DNA of 64,000 nt from Dactylorhiza incarnata (Eukaryota; Streptophyta; Magnoliopsida; Asparagales; Orchidaceae): positions 22,674,001 to 22,738,000 of the forward strand of contig JAWHQI010000004.1 in NCBI GenBank assembly GCA_033032865.1, given 5' to 3'. The notes beneath the pieces were generated by a model that had not been told where the DNA came from, searched no databases, and saw nothing but the letters and a program-made list of their open reading frames with translations. Shown in pieces: positions 9,814 through 19,791 of the stretch; the stretch's first letter is position 1, and each line of letters opens with the position of its first letter. The translations under genes and the position numbers were made by a program.

Positions 9814-12463
9814 ATGGCGATTTCTCAAGCCTCGCTCTATTCCATGAAGTTCGATGCTGGGTTTGACATAGATATGGAATCCTTCGCAACATCTGATCAA
9901 ATCTTCAAGGACATCCTTCAACTCTTTGAAAAGCAATTGTTGAGGAAGTTAATGAGCTTGAGGATAAAGCTTCACACAGCTGAAATCAATGAATGGTGTT
10001 TCATAGTTAAGCAGGAAGATGAATGTCTGACGGGCACAATCTCAGGACACCAGGTTTCTCTTACCCCTACCATTCTAACTGAAATTTTTGGGCTTGTGAA
10101 TGGTGATGAAGATATTGAAATTAGTTCTGATGAATTTGAAGCAGCTTTAGTCAAAATGGGTCACTCCTCTGGAAACCCTAATCATCTGCTTAAGAAAAAT
10201 CTGTCTTTGGAATATAAATTCTTATCAGATATAGTTGGCAAAGTGTTGTTAGGAAAAACAACAGGACATGACTATGTTAAAAGGCACCAATTTCTGTTGA
10301 TGGTGGCCTTGTTGGAGAAAAAGAAAGTGAACTGGGGATCACTTTTGTTTAATTTGATTAAGAAAAAGATTTCCAAGGAGAATGTTAGCTTTGGAAGAAT
10401 TTTAGGAATTGTTCTGCAGGAAAGGCATCCAGACCTTCTGGTCTCCCCAAAGGTAACAATCAATGCTAGCAAGAAGCTGACCTCAGCTCTCTTTGCTAAG
10501 TGGGAAAAGGGTATTTCCAAAGAAGAATCCAAAGTCAGTCAAGCAAGATTCTGAAGACACAAGGACTTATTCAGTCTCTTCCCTAACCCTTCCAGAAGTT
10601 CCTCCTTTGGTCTCCTCCCTTCCTCTCCCACCTCCTACTACTCAAAGTTTTTCCCCTGCACAATCTCCACCTTTCAATTCTTCTACACATATTGATGACA
10701 TTCCCCCTCCTTCTTTTGATCTCCTCCCTCATCACTCTTCTCCACCTCCATCTCCTACTCATAATGATTCCCAATGCCTTATCCATCATTCTTCTTCTAC
10801 TCATCAAGAACCCTCTCAACAAGGTGCAGATGTCTCAAACATCTTTGTACCAATCTCTATTCCTCCCTCTTCTGAGCCATCCTCCTCTCATTCTCACGAA
10901 TTCACTTATTTAAATCTTTTCTCTGTAGCTGATCAGATACTTGGTCTCATCCTTCCCAAAATAGACCAGTTATTGGATGCAAAACTTGCTCCAATTGTTC
11001 AATCTATTTCTGCTTTATCTGAAAAGATTTCTTCCTTCCCCTCATTTCAATCTGTCCCTTCTTCTAGGGGCCTAGATTCAGGTTTCCCTGAAGCTAGGCA
11101 GGGGGAGATGTCTGATGAAGAAGCTCCAGATGCTCCAGATGCTCAAGCACTTGGAAATTCAGTTCTTCCAATTTCAGAAGAACCAGTTCTACCAGGTCCA
11201 GAAGAAATAAATAATGTTTCTATTAATCCCTCTATAGATTTTATTTATTTGCTTTCTCAGTTTAGTACAGTTCTACCAGTTTTACCTCAACAGCATAATT
11301 ATTCTAGAGCAATTGTCCCATACACTGCTCCAGTTAACGAAGCTCTGTTAAATAAGATAATTAGAAGTTTTGAAGTTAAGATTACAGATACAGTTTTCAT
11401 TCAAGATCAAGCTCTCAGTCAAGAAGAAAAACTAGTTGTAATGTCAGAAGAAGCAATCACAAATTCTGACTTTCCAACTTTTATCTTTGATGAAACTCCA
11501 ATTCCAGACTTTGATGAGATCTGGAAAGCAGAAGATGAAGCTTATGAAGCTGAAGAGCAAAGGATCAAAGCTCTTAAATTGATAGCAGATTTATATGATA
11601 CACCAATCTCTTCTTCTGATTCTGATGAAGAAGATAATGATAGTGATTCTGATGATACACTGTCAAGGAAAAGAAAGAAAACAAAGGCTAAGTCTAAATC
11701 TATCCCCAAGCCTCCTAATCCAGATAATGATATCCCATATTATATTCTCCACAATATCTCTCTTGACAAAGTCTCACATCATTGGATGACACTCTCCAGA
11801 AATGAGCAGAAAAGAAAAAAGAAGTTCAAGAAAACTGGTTATATTCTTGATAATCATGTTAAGTTCAATCACCCTCCTCCTCCTCCAGCAGCAGGATCAG
11901 CAGGGATGTCTTCCTCCTTCTCTAGATCTGCCCCCCAACAGTCTAGGAGATATGAAGGAACTCATAAAAGCTCCAGTGGCTCTCAAAGTTCTACACCAGC
12001 CAGAGCTCCTCCCTCAAGTTCTTCCAGACCAATTTCAGATTACAGATATACTTTTTCAAATGGCTTATTTCACAGCAGAATGAATCTTCAAGATAATAAA
12101 ACCTCAGAGCAGGCAAATGATTCTGTTGAAAGGTCTCCTTCTCCAGAAATTCAAGAAACAGATGAAATAGGTCACATGGCTAGATTCAGAGAATCAGTAG
12201 CTATTGCTCAGATCAATAAAGCTAAGGCTGAAGGTGAGGACCATTCTCAATTTTCTACATTGTCTGAATTCAGAAAGCAAGAGCTTGAAAAGTACAATTC
12301 CAGAAAATTTTTTAATGCTGAAAGATTTTTAAAGAAGTATCCAGCAGCAGTAGTTCTTCCTACTACATCTCAAACAATCATAAGTCCAGAAAATTGCTAC
12401 ATGAGCAAGAATCAAGCTGAAGATCCCAACAGGGAAATCATTTTCAAGCCTTCCTCACAGTGA
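9814..12463 (+). pseudogene. SIRE-A accessory ORF, plant-transposon-protein-like, frameshifted
   Basis: I chose ATG 9814 because it follows a splice-acceptor-like TTTTGCAG and opens the conserved part. The first about 230 residues resemble the C element's ORF (44535-45515): both share a DIVGKxLL motif, then a KKxNWG motif, then GRxLxxxLxxxxPE/D, and end in AKWEK. I place this in the 'putative plant transposon protein' class. A 1-bp frameshift near 10510 joins it to a long Pro/Ser-rich tail with a basic patch SRKRKKTKAKSK near 11670, a likely nuclear signal, and acidic Ser/Asp runs. I see no signal peptide or membrane span, so the 'envelope-like' label sometimes used for Sirevirus third ORFs is not supported here. 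Function unknown. Confidence 0.72.
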
Positions 12464-12652
12464 AAAAGTACAGTTTCAAATTCCTTCTGTCTTTGAACTA
12501 CTTGAATTCAGTATAAATGTTTCTAAACTTAGAGCATTTTATTTCAATATTATCTGCTGAAGCGCTTCAATTCTGTCAGATATATTTCTGCTCTGTTGTT
12601 TATCTTTGTGTTATTTATTATTTGATTTATTTGTCAAATAGTATCCTAACCC

Positions 12653-12666
12653 AAATAGGGGGAGAT
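12653..12666 (+). promoter_or_regulatory. Polypurine tract (SIRE-A)
   Basis: AATAGGGGGAGAT lies immediately upstream of the 3' LTR start TGTTGAAG. It serves as the plus-strand primer in reverse transcription. The 12464-12652 stretch before it is A/T-rich and non-coding. Confidence 0.88.
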
Positions 12667-14146
12667 TGTTGAAGCAACCCTTTTACTGTTTTGGGCTAGG
12701 ATCACTATGTACTGATTAGGATCAGTTGACCCCATTGTATAGTTTAAGGGTCAAGTCTTTAGGCTGATAAATTAGCTAGAACTTGAGATAAAATCTAAAG
12801 TTCCCAGCAGTCAAAAAATGGCTAGCAGTGCTCGACAGATGGCTCCCAGCGTTCAATAGTTTTTGTTGCAAGCGCTCGACAGTTTCCAGCCAGCGTTCAA
12901 CATCTTCTGGACGGCGCTCGACAGATTACAGCCATCGTTCAACATCTTCTGGACGGCGCTCGACAGATTATAGCCAGCGTTCGACAGATCATTTATTGAA
13001 GCCCAGATTTGTTATCAGCTACATTCTATTTATCCTAACAGCAAAATGATGACTATAATGGATCTATTTAATATCTTTGGACGTATTCTGACAGATAAGG
13101 AAGGATATTAAACTCAGTTAATATATTCCCTTCTTTCCTTTTTCCAAGACAGCAATAGCCGTTGACATTTAATGAAAAGGAATCTTTTCACGGCCAAGGA
13201 ATTAAAGGACCTGCCAGAGTCATTTGAGTTTTGTTGTTATTCCAAGAATATCTTAAAGACTGATTATTCTATTCACAAATATAGAATACATTAAAGATAG
13301 TTTTTGTTTTTGGACATATATGAATCAGTCGACAGAATTCAAACATCATTCTATTACAGAATACAAAGAATATATGCAGCAGAAAAAGAAGAAAGAGATA
13401 CAACATCTCTCCCAGCAAGTATTTCTTCTTCTTCTATAAGCAGCACAAAAATTTCTTCTGAGAACATCTTCCTCAAGAGCATTCTCTCAGAATCTGCTGC
13501 AAATTCAGATCTTCTAAAAGAGCAACAAGCAATCTGAAGAACCTGTTCTTCCAGATCAATCTGCTATAGGAGATCTTAGTTTTCAAGAGAAAGCTTCTCC
13601 ATCTTCTGTCAAATACTTCAATCAGACAGGGGGAGCTTTACAACAACATCCACTAGAGTCATCTCTCAGCATCTTGACAGAGAAGAACACTATAAACTCT
13701 TTCTTACCTCTCTTGTACAGGGTTAATACTCCCTTCAAAAGTGTACCTCCTTGGTGGCAAGACACCTGTTCAAAAAAATCTAGTTGGTTTTGAGCACCTG
13801 AACAAAAGCTCTGTGGTGTGTGGACACCTGAACAAAAATCCATTGGTGTGAGGGCACCTGATCAAAAATCCTAGTGGATTCCTACCAAGGGTGGTAGAAG
13901 AGTAGACGTACCCAGATTTATTGGGGAACTACTATAGCTCCTTGTGTCTTCTGTGTTTGGTTATTTTCTGTGCTTGTGCTGTTTGTTGTGTGATTTCATT
14001 TACTTAATTTTTCTGTTAATATAATTCTCACACTGCTTACACTTATATATAATACTATTTTAATTCCACTATAAAAACTAAGGAAAAGTTTTAATACTCT
14101 ATTCACCCCCCCTCCAGAGTAACTTAAGATCTAACCTCCACTTTCA
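12667..14146 (+). repeat. SIRE-A 3' LTR, complete (1480 bp)
   Basis: It starts TGTTGAAGCAACC just after the polypurine tract and ends CCACTTTCA, where the Athila-like LTR of N resumes (TCCTTGGAGACC). The last 486 bp match the 5' LTR remnant. The first third contains the CGACAG/GTTCAAC array. The Sirevirus-typical CTATTCACCCCCC lies 50 bp from the end. Confidence 0.92.
12828..12990 (+). repeat. GCGTTCRACA / GCGCTCGACAG array in the SIRE-A LTR
   Basis: Eight units at about 20-22 bp periodicity. Read on the minus strand each begins YTGTCGARCGC or TGTTGAACG, the same core as the internal hairpin units but in the opposite direction. A block of about 47 bp around CATCTTCTGGACGGCGCTCG is tandemly duplicated, showing growth by duplication. 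Confidence 0.8.
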
Positions 14147-14807
14147 TCCTTGGAGACCATAGAAGTGCTGTAGATCACTGGAGAAGTGACAGCCTCCTTC
14201 GAGTCCGCACACCATCTGAGGGCCGAGCCCGGAGAGAGACCGACAACCTCTCATTCCGGCTGAGAACCCAGGATACGGTGACATCTTCCGTTGGGTCCTT
14301 TCTAAACCTTGAGCTTGTGCTTCTTTTAGTGTTGTTGTAATGAACTCTGGTTAGATTTATGTTATAGATCCTTTGTTTGATGTTCATGTGCAATGATGCT
14401 ATGGTTGTGAGAATCACTTTGCTTTTCGTTGTGATATTCTGAGTTGCTTGCGTGTGAATCCATCTAGCAATTGCTAGTGGTGATGTTTGTGAAGAGGTGA
14501 ATACGACCCTCGCAAAACCCCACTCTGTGGTCATTTTACCCGCTTACCGAAGCGCGGCATCGCGGCCGCTGCACTCACCCCCACTTTGCAAAGCGGTGCT
14601 TTCGACCCGCATTTATCTTATTTCTGCAATAGCTTAGGACACCAATCACAACACCATTAGTTTTTTACTTTCTTCGCTCGTGTAACTATTGACTCACAAC
14701 GCAATTCATTCACCATATCCTGCATTCCTCAAGAGATCGACATTTGGGGAAACTATTCCCATAATTATTACTTGACAGCAACCGGTGCACTTGCCAAACA
14801 CGCATCA
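14147..14807 (+). repeat. N 5' LTR, right 661 bp
   Basis: It matches 28707-29365 with few differences, from CCTTGGAGACCAT to CACGCATCA. The left about 790 bp, including the promoter and its palindromes, were displaced by the SIRE-A insertion and then lost. Confidence 0.92.
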
Positions 14808-14812
14808 AGTTT

Positions 14813-14831
14813 TGGGCGCCGTTGCCGGGGA
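14813..14831 (+). promoter_or_regulatory. Primer-binding site, tRNA-Asp type (N)
   Basis: TGGGCGCCGTTGCCGGGGA lies 5 bp after the LTR end. TGGCGCCGTTGCCGGGGA is the well-known primer site of Athila/Tat gypsy elements; one extra G is present here. Confidence 0.88.
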
Positions 14832-14923
14832 ACGCAGACATGTAATGTTTTGTGTTGTGATCCATTATTATAGGAGCAGTTGTTATTTATTTTTGTTTTT
14901 CTTTTTGTCTTCTTTTTGTGCAT

Positions 14924-17407
14924 GCAGAGACAAGCCGGAAGGGAAGTAGTACCCTTCGATCCTGAAATTGAACGGACTGCTCGCGCACTAAGGCGTGCTA
15001 CAGCCGTGCAAGCAACAATGAGAGATAACCTGAACCCCGGATGTGAACCGAGAGCACCCAATGTAGAGAGGATGTGAATCCTAGAGTGCCCCATGTGGGG
15101 CAGAATCATCTTGGGGATGAGCAGGAGGCGGTTAGACCGAGACCCCAAACATGAGAGATTATACCACTCCAACAGCTGGGAGTGTGTATCCAGGGTTCGG
15201 GCCTAACATCATGAACAACCAGTTTGAGATCAAACCGGACATCCTGAACATCATCCGCAACAATACACAATTCTCTGGGATGACTAGTGAAGACCCACAT
15301 CTTCACTTGGCGGAGTTCGCCGATATTTGCGGGACCTTCCGTTACGAAGGAATTCCTGATGATACAGTCAAGCTGAGACTGTTCCCATTCTCGTTGCGTG
15401 ACAAAGCAAAGGTCTGGCTCCACTCTATCTTTTGGTGCAGTTGGTTGCGCTGGGTCCTCTCAATTGGTATCAGAGGGGGTCGCGGGTTCGAAACCCCGGG
15501 GTCGTTTCTTGGGGGGGGGGGGATTGTTGGAACTGAGGTTCAGAATCGCCCCGGTGCTGCGGTGCTATTCGAAGCAGGATGTGATTCCTGTGGTCCTAAC
15601 TGGCTGCCCCGTGGATCTGCCCGAGGACCAAGTTGATACAAAGAGCAGTTGCGTCTTTGACCAACAGACCGGTCTTTTGGTGCAGTTGGTTGCGCTGGGT
15701 CCTCTCAATCCCCCAGGAACTGCTGCAATATGGGATGCTCTCGCATCCAAATTTCTCGCTAAATTCCACCAGGTGGACAAAATCGTGAGCCTTCGGCGGG
15801 AGATCGCCACTTTCCGTCAAGCAGATCAAGAAACTCTCGCAGAGGCTTGGGAGCGTCTTAGTGACCTTCTTCATAGATGCCCGAATCACGAGCTCCAGCC
15901 ATGGAATATTGTGGAAACCTTCTACTTCACCATTGAGCCCAACCACCGGGCAATGATTGACACTGCTGCTGGAGGGACCTTGATGAACCATACGCCGGAG
16001 GAAGCTCTTAGGATTCTGCAAGACACCGCCTCTCACAACACCTTCTGGACTGCGGGGAGAAATGCGCCGAGAAGCGCTCGGGGACTTTTGGTGGTGGATT
16101 CATTACCTCCTGCAGCCGCTCCCGCTACTAGCATTACTTGCGAAGGATGCGGAGGTGGTGGTCACCACGCATGCGAATGCCCAGGTAGCGAGCTGTCAGG
16201 TGAATTTTCCCATTTTAATTTGAATGAATCTGTCAATTATGTTGGAAATCAAGCTAGGGGGGCACCCTACGACAATTTTTATAATCCTGGTGTGAGAAAT
16301 CACCCGAATTTCTCATGGAACCCAAACGCGGCAGGCCAACGATGGCAACCGGGGCAGCAGCAAAATGATGCTTTTGCCTCTGGAAGTCAACCGAGGCCGC
16401 CTCATCCGGGTTATAATCAAGGCGCCCTGGCCCCCAAGAAAAGTAATCTAGAAGAAATGATGGAGAGATTTATGGAAGCTGCCAACTCTAACATGGCTAA
16501 CCAAACCGCGTCCATGCGAAACTTGGAGACGCAATTGGGCCAATTGGCTCAAGTGCTGACCGAGCGCTCGCAAGGGACCCTTCCCAGCAACACTAAAAAG
16601 AATCCAATCAATCAAGGGAAGAGTCTCGCCCATGCGGAAGTAAGTGACCCAAGTGAGTTGGTAATCACATGCTCCATCAATAATGTTGAAACTACTGCCT
16701 TGTGTGATTCCGGTTCATCTCGCAACATCCTCGCATCGCAGGATGTTGCTAAATTGCAACTTGAAATGAATACAGATGACCGGAAGTCCTTAGTGCCTGC
16801 TAACGGGACTGTCATTCAGGCGGAGGGAGAACTGAAAAATGTTGAAGTCATAGTCGAGGGGAAGATGGTGGTCGCCGATTTCCAAGTATTGGGACCCCAT
16901 GAGAATCAATCTATTCCCATCTTGGGAGTGCCGTTCTTGAAAGAGAGCGGTGCCACTTTGGATTTCTCTACGGGGTGTGTTATCTTACCTAATAAGGTAA
17001 CACCCCCTACTTGCCCCAAGATTGCTGCTGAAACATTGTCTCGCTCCCCCCAATTTATTAATGATGAATCTCTGAGTAATGTAGAAGACAAAAAAGAAAA
17101 AGTATCGTTGGAGGGAGAAAAGGAAGAGGAGCAGTCGAGCGGAAAAGAAGAAGTTGACTTTCGAAAGGAATGTGACCCAGAAAGGAAGGAGAGCCTCGTT
17201 TCTGAACCAGCCAAGCAGAACTTAACTCGGGACAACGTCCCATTTTTATCTAGCAAAAAATCTTGTAATAAACTTCTTAAACAGTCTGTCTCTTGGGCTG
17301 ATCCAGTTGCCACGGCGGCAACAAAAGTGATGCCACCCACCACCAAGGTGGGAAATTCTGAAGTTTATCAATGTTGGCACTCTCTAACAGTGGAGAAGCT
17401 TAAATAA
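14924..17407 (+). pseudogene. gag: N gag-protease polyprotein, broken by frameshifts and a TRIM
   Basis: The start region reads VVPFDPEIERTARALRRA after a pyrimidine-rich stretch ending TGCATGCAG. The frame shifts near 15065 and again near 15145. Capsid-type gag (FPFSLRDKAKVWLHS) reaches 15429, where a TRIM is inserted. Gag resumes at 15710 with PPGTAAIWDALASKF in another frame. A zinc knuckle CEGCGGGGHHACEC (CX2CX4HX4C) lies near 16140-16180. The retropepsin has LCDSGSSRNIL near 16700 and ILGVPFL near 16920. A Lys/Glu-rich tail of about 130 residues ends at the stop 17405-17407. The domain order fits Athila gag-protease. No RT follows. Confidence 0.85.
15430..15707 (+). mobile_element. TRIM/SMART-type mini LTR element inserted in N gag
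   Basis: A complete 3' LTR (15525-15707, TGTTGGAAC...CTCTCA, 183 bp) and only the last 33-35 bp of a 5' LTR (ending 15462) flank a 62-bp interior. The interior starts with the primer site TGGTATCAGAGG (15465-15476) and ends with a poly-G polypurine tract (about 15511-15522). The 37-bp direct repeat at 15428-15464 and 15673-15709 is what remains of the LTR pair. The interior also contains GGTTCGAAACC (15485-15495), a tRNA B-box-like sequence. The insertion interrupts the gag codons LHS|PPGT. Confidence 0.8.
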
Positions 17408-18758
17408 GAATGACTGTTGCGCGGTGTACGCTCCGCTGCCCTCCGACGCGAGAAGGAGGAGGTTAGGGGCAAGGGGGAGACATCCTCCTTGGGCCCTAAA
17501 GCCTTCACCTCTCTTCCATCTCGCGTGGCTGGGGAGAACCACCATAAATCAGCATATAGTTGATACGTGATGGGGTCTCCGGGTTTTGGTTGTGCTGTGT
17601 CTTCTGCTCTGATTTTTGTGCGTCATTAATCTGCCATGCTGTGTTGTGTTTTTATTTAGTTTGGAACATTTTTCATAACTGCTGCTATCAAACTTTAATA
17701 CATGTATTTGGTCCACCTTTAAGGACGTTAAACAAAAGGGCTTCTTGGGAGACAACCCATGAGAACCACCCAGTTCTGTTTGCATATTTAATTTCTATAT
17801 TGTTCTGTTGTTTGCTTTATGCTGACATCGCAGGGTTAAGCTCTTGCTTGGGGATTGAGGAAGGAGAAAGTCAAAGAAGGAATTACCGCACTTCTGGCAT
17901 GCTCATTCGTGAGCATAGGTCCACTCTACCCCTATTTTCCTTATTCTGAATTCTTTATTTTATATGGTTTGATCAAGTTCGGGGGAGAGTTCGAGTTATG
18001 CACGTGCACGCACATTGCATATCATGGTAGAATGTGCTGAGTTAGGATTTTCAATTTTATTGCACACATTGCATACAATTGCACCTAGTTCACGCGTACT
18101 TGATCACACGCGCTTATTGGGACTTGCTGTGAGGTTCCCCGCTCGTAAGAATTGGATTGTTAGTGTAGGAGTGAAGGGTGGAGAAAAATGTCGACTCGAG
18201 TAGTGCTCTAGTCGAGTGCTCCGGTCACGCCTAGAAATTCAATTAGAGTAGAATAAAATTCAATGTTATAATTTAATTATTTCTATTATAGTAACTGCAA
18301 TTTATTTTACTCTAGCGGTGAATCCGGTGAATCCAACGGTAGCATAGGGTCGAGTGTAGCTGGATTAGTAGTAGCTTATTACTAGGGTCAAAAGGAAGGA
18401 TAACCTTTCTCGGTGGCTAGAACTTGCACTAGGCGACTCTTGAAACGATTGCGTTGAATAACTCGTTATAAAGCATGATATAGGCCGTCTCTGGATCCGT
18501 TTGTGCTTTTGAAATCCTTACCAATGCAATCACCCTTGCAAGCCCACTTGAGCCGACCTTTCCTCCTTGTTTAGCTCCACTTAAATTTCACCAAAGCCAT
18601 ACGGCCAAACCTATTTTCGCACCAACAAATGAGTTGAAAGAAATATATATATCGTTCGTTTGTTGTTATCTCTGAGTGTATGGTAGCTGTGTAAAAGCTA
18701 ACGGAGAAGTTTATATTGTGCCTACAAATGACATACTGTCGAGAAGAGAAAAAGAAAA
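17408..18758 (+). other. N internal non-coding region
   Basis: No frame shows RT, RNase H or integrase motifs. It contains short purine-rich stretches (GGCAAGGGGGAGACATCC near 17469, TCGGGGGAGAGTTCG near 17978) and the phrase CTTGGGAGACAACCCATGAG near 17742, which I associate with Athila-type post-gag sequence. Element G begins at 18759. Confidence 0.6.
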
Positions 18759-18988
18759 TGATGGCTATGACGCCCTGCCATATGTTCGTGACCAGTTCCT
18801 TGACGACGACGACTCGACGCATTATTTTTATCGCTGCCGCAACACTACATTTGAAGACTCGGATGGACGATGCCGCAACAACAATCTTGGTGTACGCCAT
18901 CGCCGCGACAACAATTTTGAAGAACGCCATCGCCGCACCGTCACGACGAACGCCATCACCGTTACAACCTTCGTCCGCGGCTCAAGAT

Positions 18989-19155
18989 TAATAATTAATA
19001 ATTATAATTATTTTTATTATAATTATTAATTAAAATTTTACCAAGCTTTGTCTTTTATTTTGGACTTTGTTTATGTCCATGTTTTATTTTTTATTTTGGT
19101 CTGTATTTAGATAAATAATAATTATAATTATTCTATTATAATTATTAATTATCAT
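18989..19155 (+). repeat. A/T-only inverted repeats in the G LTR promoter
   Basis: Two hairpins built from AATTATAATTATT: one around 18989-19035 and one around 19112-19152, with a stem AATAATTATAAT and its complement. Both are conserved in the 3' LTR (26100-26265). They lie about 200 bp upstream of the TATA box, so they may be this family's counterpart of the G/C-rich arrays seen elsewhere. Confidence 0.7.
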
Positions 19156-19348
19156 TATCATGTTTATTTATATTTTGGTATACATTTAGTGAGGTTTATT
19201 TCGTTTAATTGGGGATTATATATTTCCTTATTTTCGTTATTTGATTTGCGCTGCATGTAGCCATAATTTATTCTGCATTCATGATAGACTATTTTTGAGC
19301 CATCTAATTTTAGAATTATATCTTGGAGAAGATTGAGTGGTGTAGCCT

Positions 19349-19356
19349 ATAAATAA
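19349..19356 (+). promoter_or_regulatory. TATA box of the G 5' LTR
   Basis: TATAAATA in the context GCCTATAAATAAGCC, repeated as GCCTATAAATAGGCC at 26459-26466 in the 3' LTR. A CT-rich leader typical of plant 5' UTRs follows. Confidence 0.65.
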
Positions 19357-19791
19357 GCCATATATTGTAATGAGATGATTATTGAATGATAAAAAAATTG
19401 AATCCTAAAATTTGAATTCCCTCTTTTGGTTTCCCCCTCTCTAGTTCCTTCATTGGAAATTTCGGCCCCCCTCTTGGCCTCCCCCTCTCTCCTTCCTCCT
19501 CTTGGCCGCCGACCACTACCTCTCCTCCCCTCGTTTTCTTCTCTCGACTGGAACAGCCCTCTCCTTTAGCCGCCCCCTTCTCATCCTTCTCTTCTTTGAA
19601 TTTTCGACCAAGGGAAAACAAGGTGGTGATCTCGTGGAACCAAGATCCGACGTGAAGCAACCAATGCGAACGAGTTTCTCTCCATTCAACGCGGTTCTGG
19701 TGGATCCATTGAAGAACGACTCGGGCGAGTGCATGCTTGAGGATAATCCCATCGCAAGCGGGGTAACGAAATTTCTACTCGTGAGGTTTTC

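Larger units (their letters stand above)
3587..14146 (+). mobile_element. SIRE-A: Ty1/copia Sirevirus, 5'-truncated
   Basis: The order is LTR remnant, iMet-type primer site, gag, protease-integrase-RT-RNaseH, accessory ORF, polypurine tract, complete 3' LTR. This is the Sirevirus layout, with an extra long ORF between pol and the 3' LTR. The LTR contains ATTCACCCCCC, typical of the group. The 5' LTR is cut to about 484 bp. Several nonsense codons and frameshifts make the copy inactive, but the frames are still long, so it is not very old. It lies inside the 5' LTR of element N, whose sequence resumes at 14147. Confidence 0.93.

Noticed and set aside
10493..12463. A separate host gene encoding a Pro/Ser-rich nuclear protein
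   Set aside because: It continues the SIRE-A accessory ORF after a 1-bp frameshift and ends before the element's polypurine tract.
9814..12463. A true envelope glycoprotein in SIRE-A
   Set aside because: No signal peptide, furin-like site or membrane-spanning segment is visible, and a nuclear-signal-like basic patch is present.
15428..15500. A tRNA gene or tRNA-derived SINE, from A-box-like GGTGCAGTTGG and B-box GGTTCGAAACC
   Set aside because: The A-box-like part lies in a 37-bp direct repeat that is the LTR end of a TRIM, followed by an iMet primer site. No cloverleaf with paired acceptor arms is seen.
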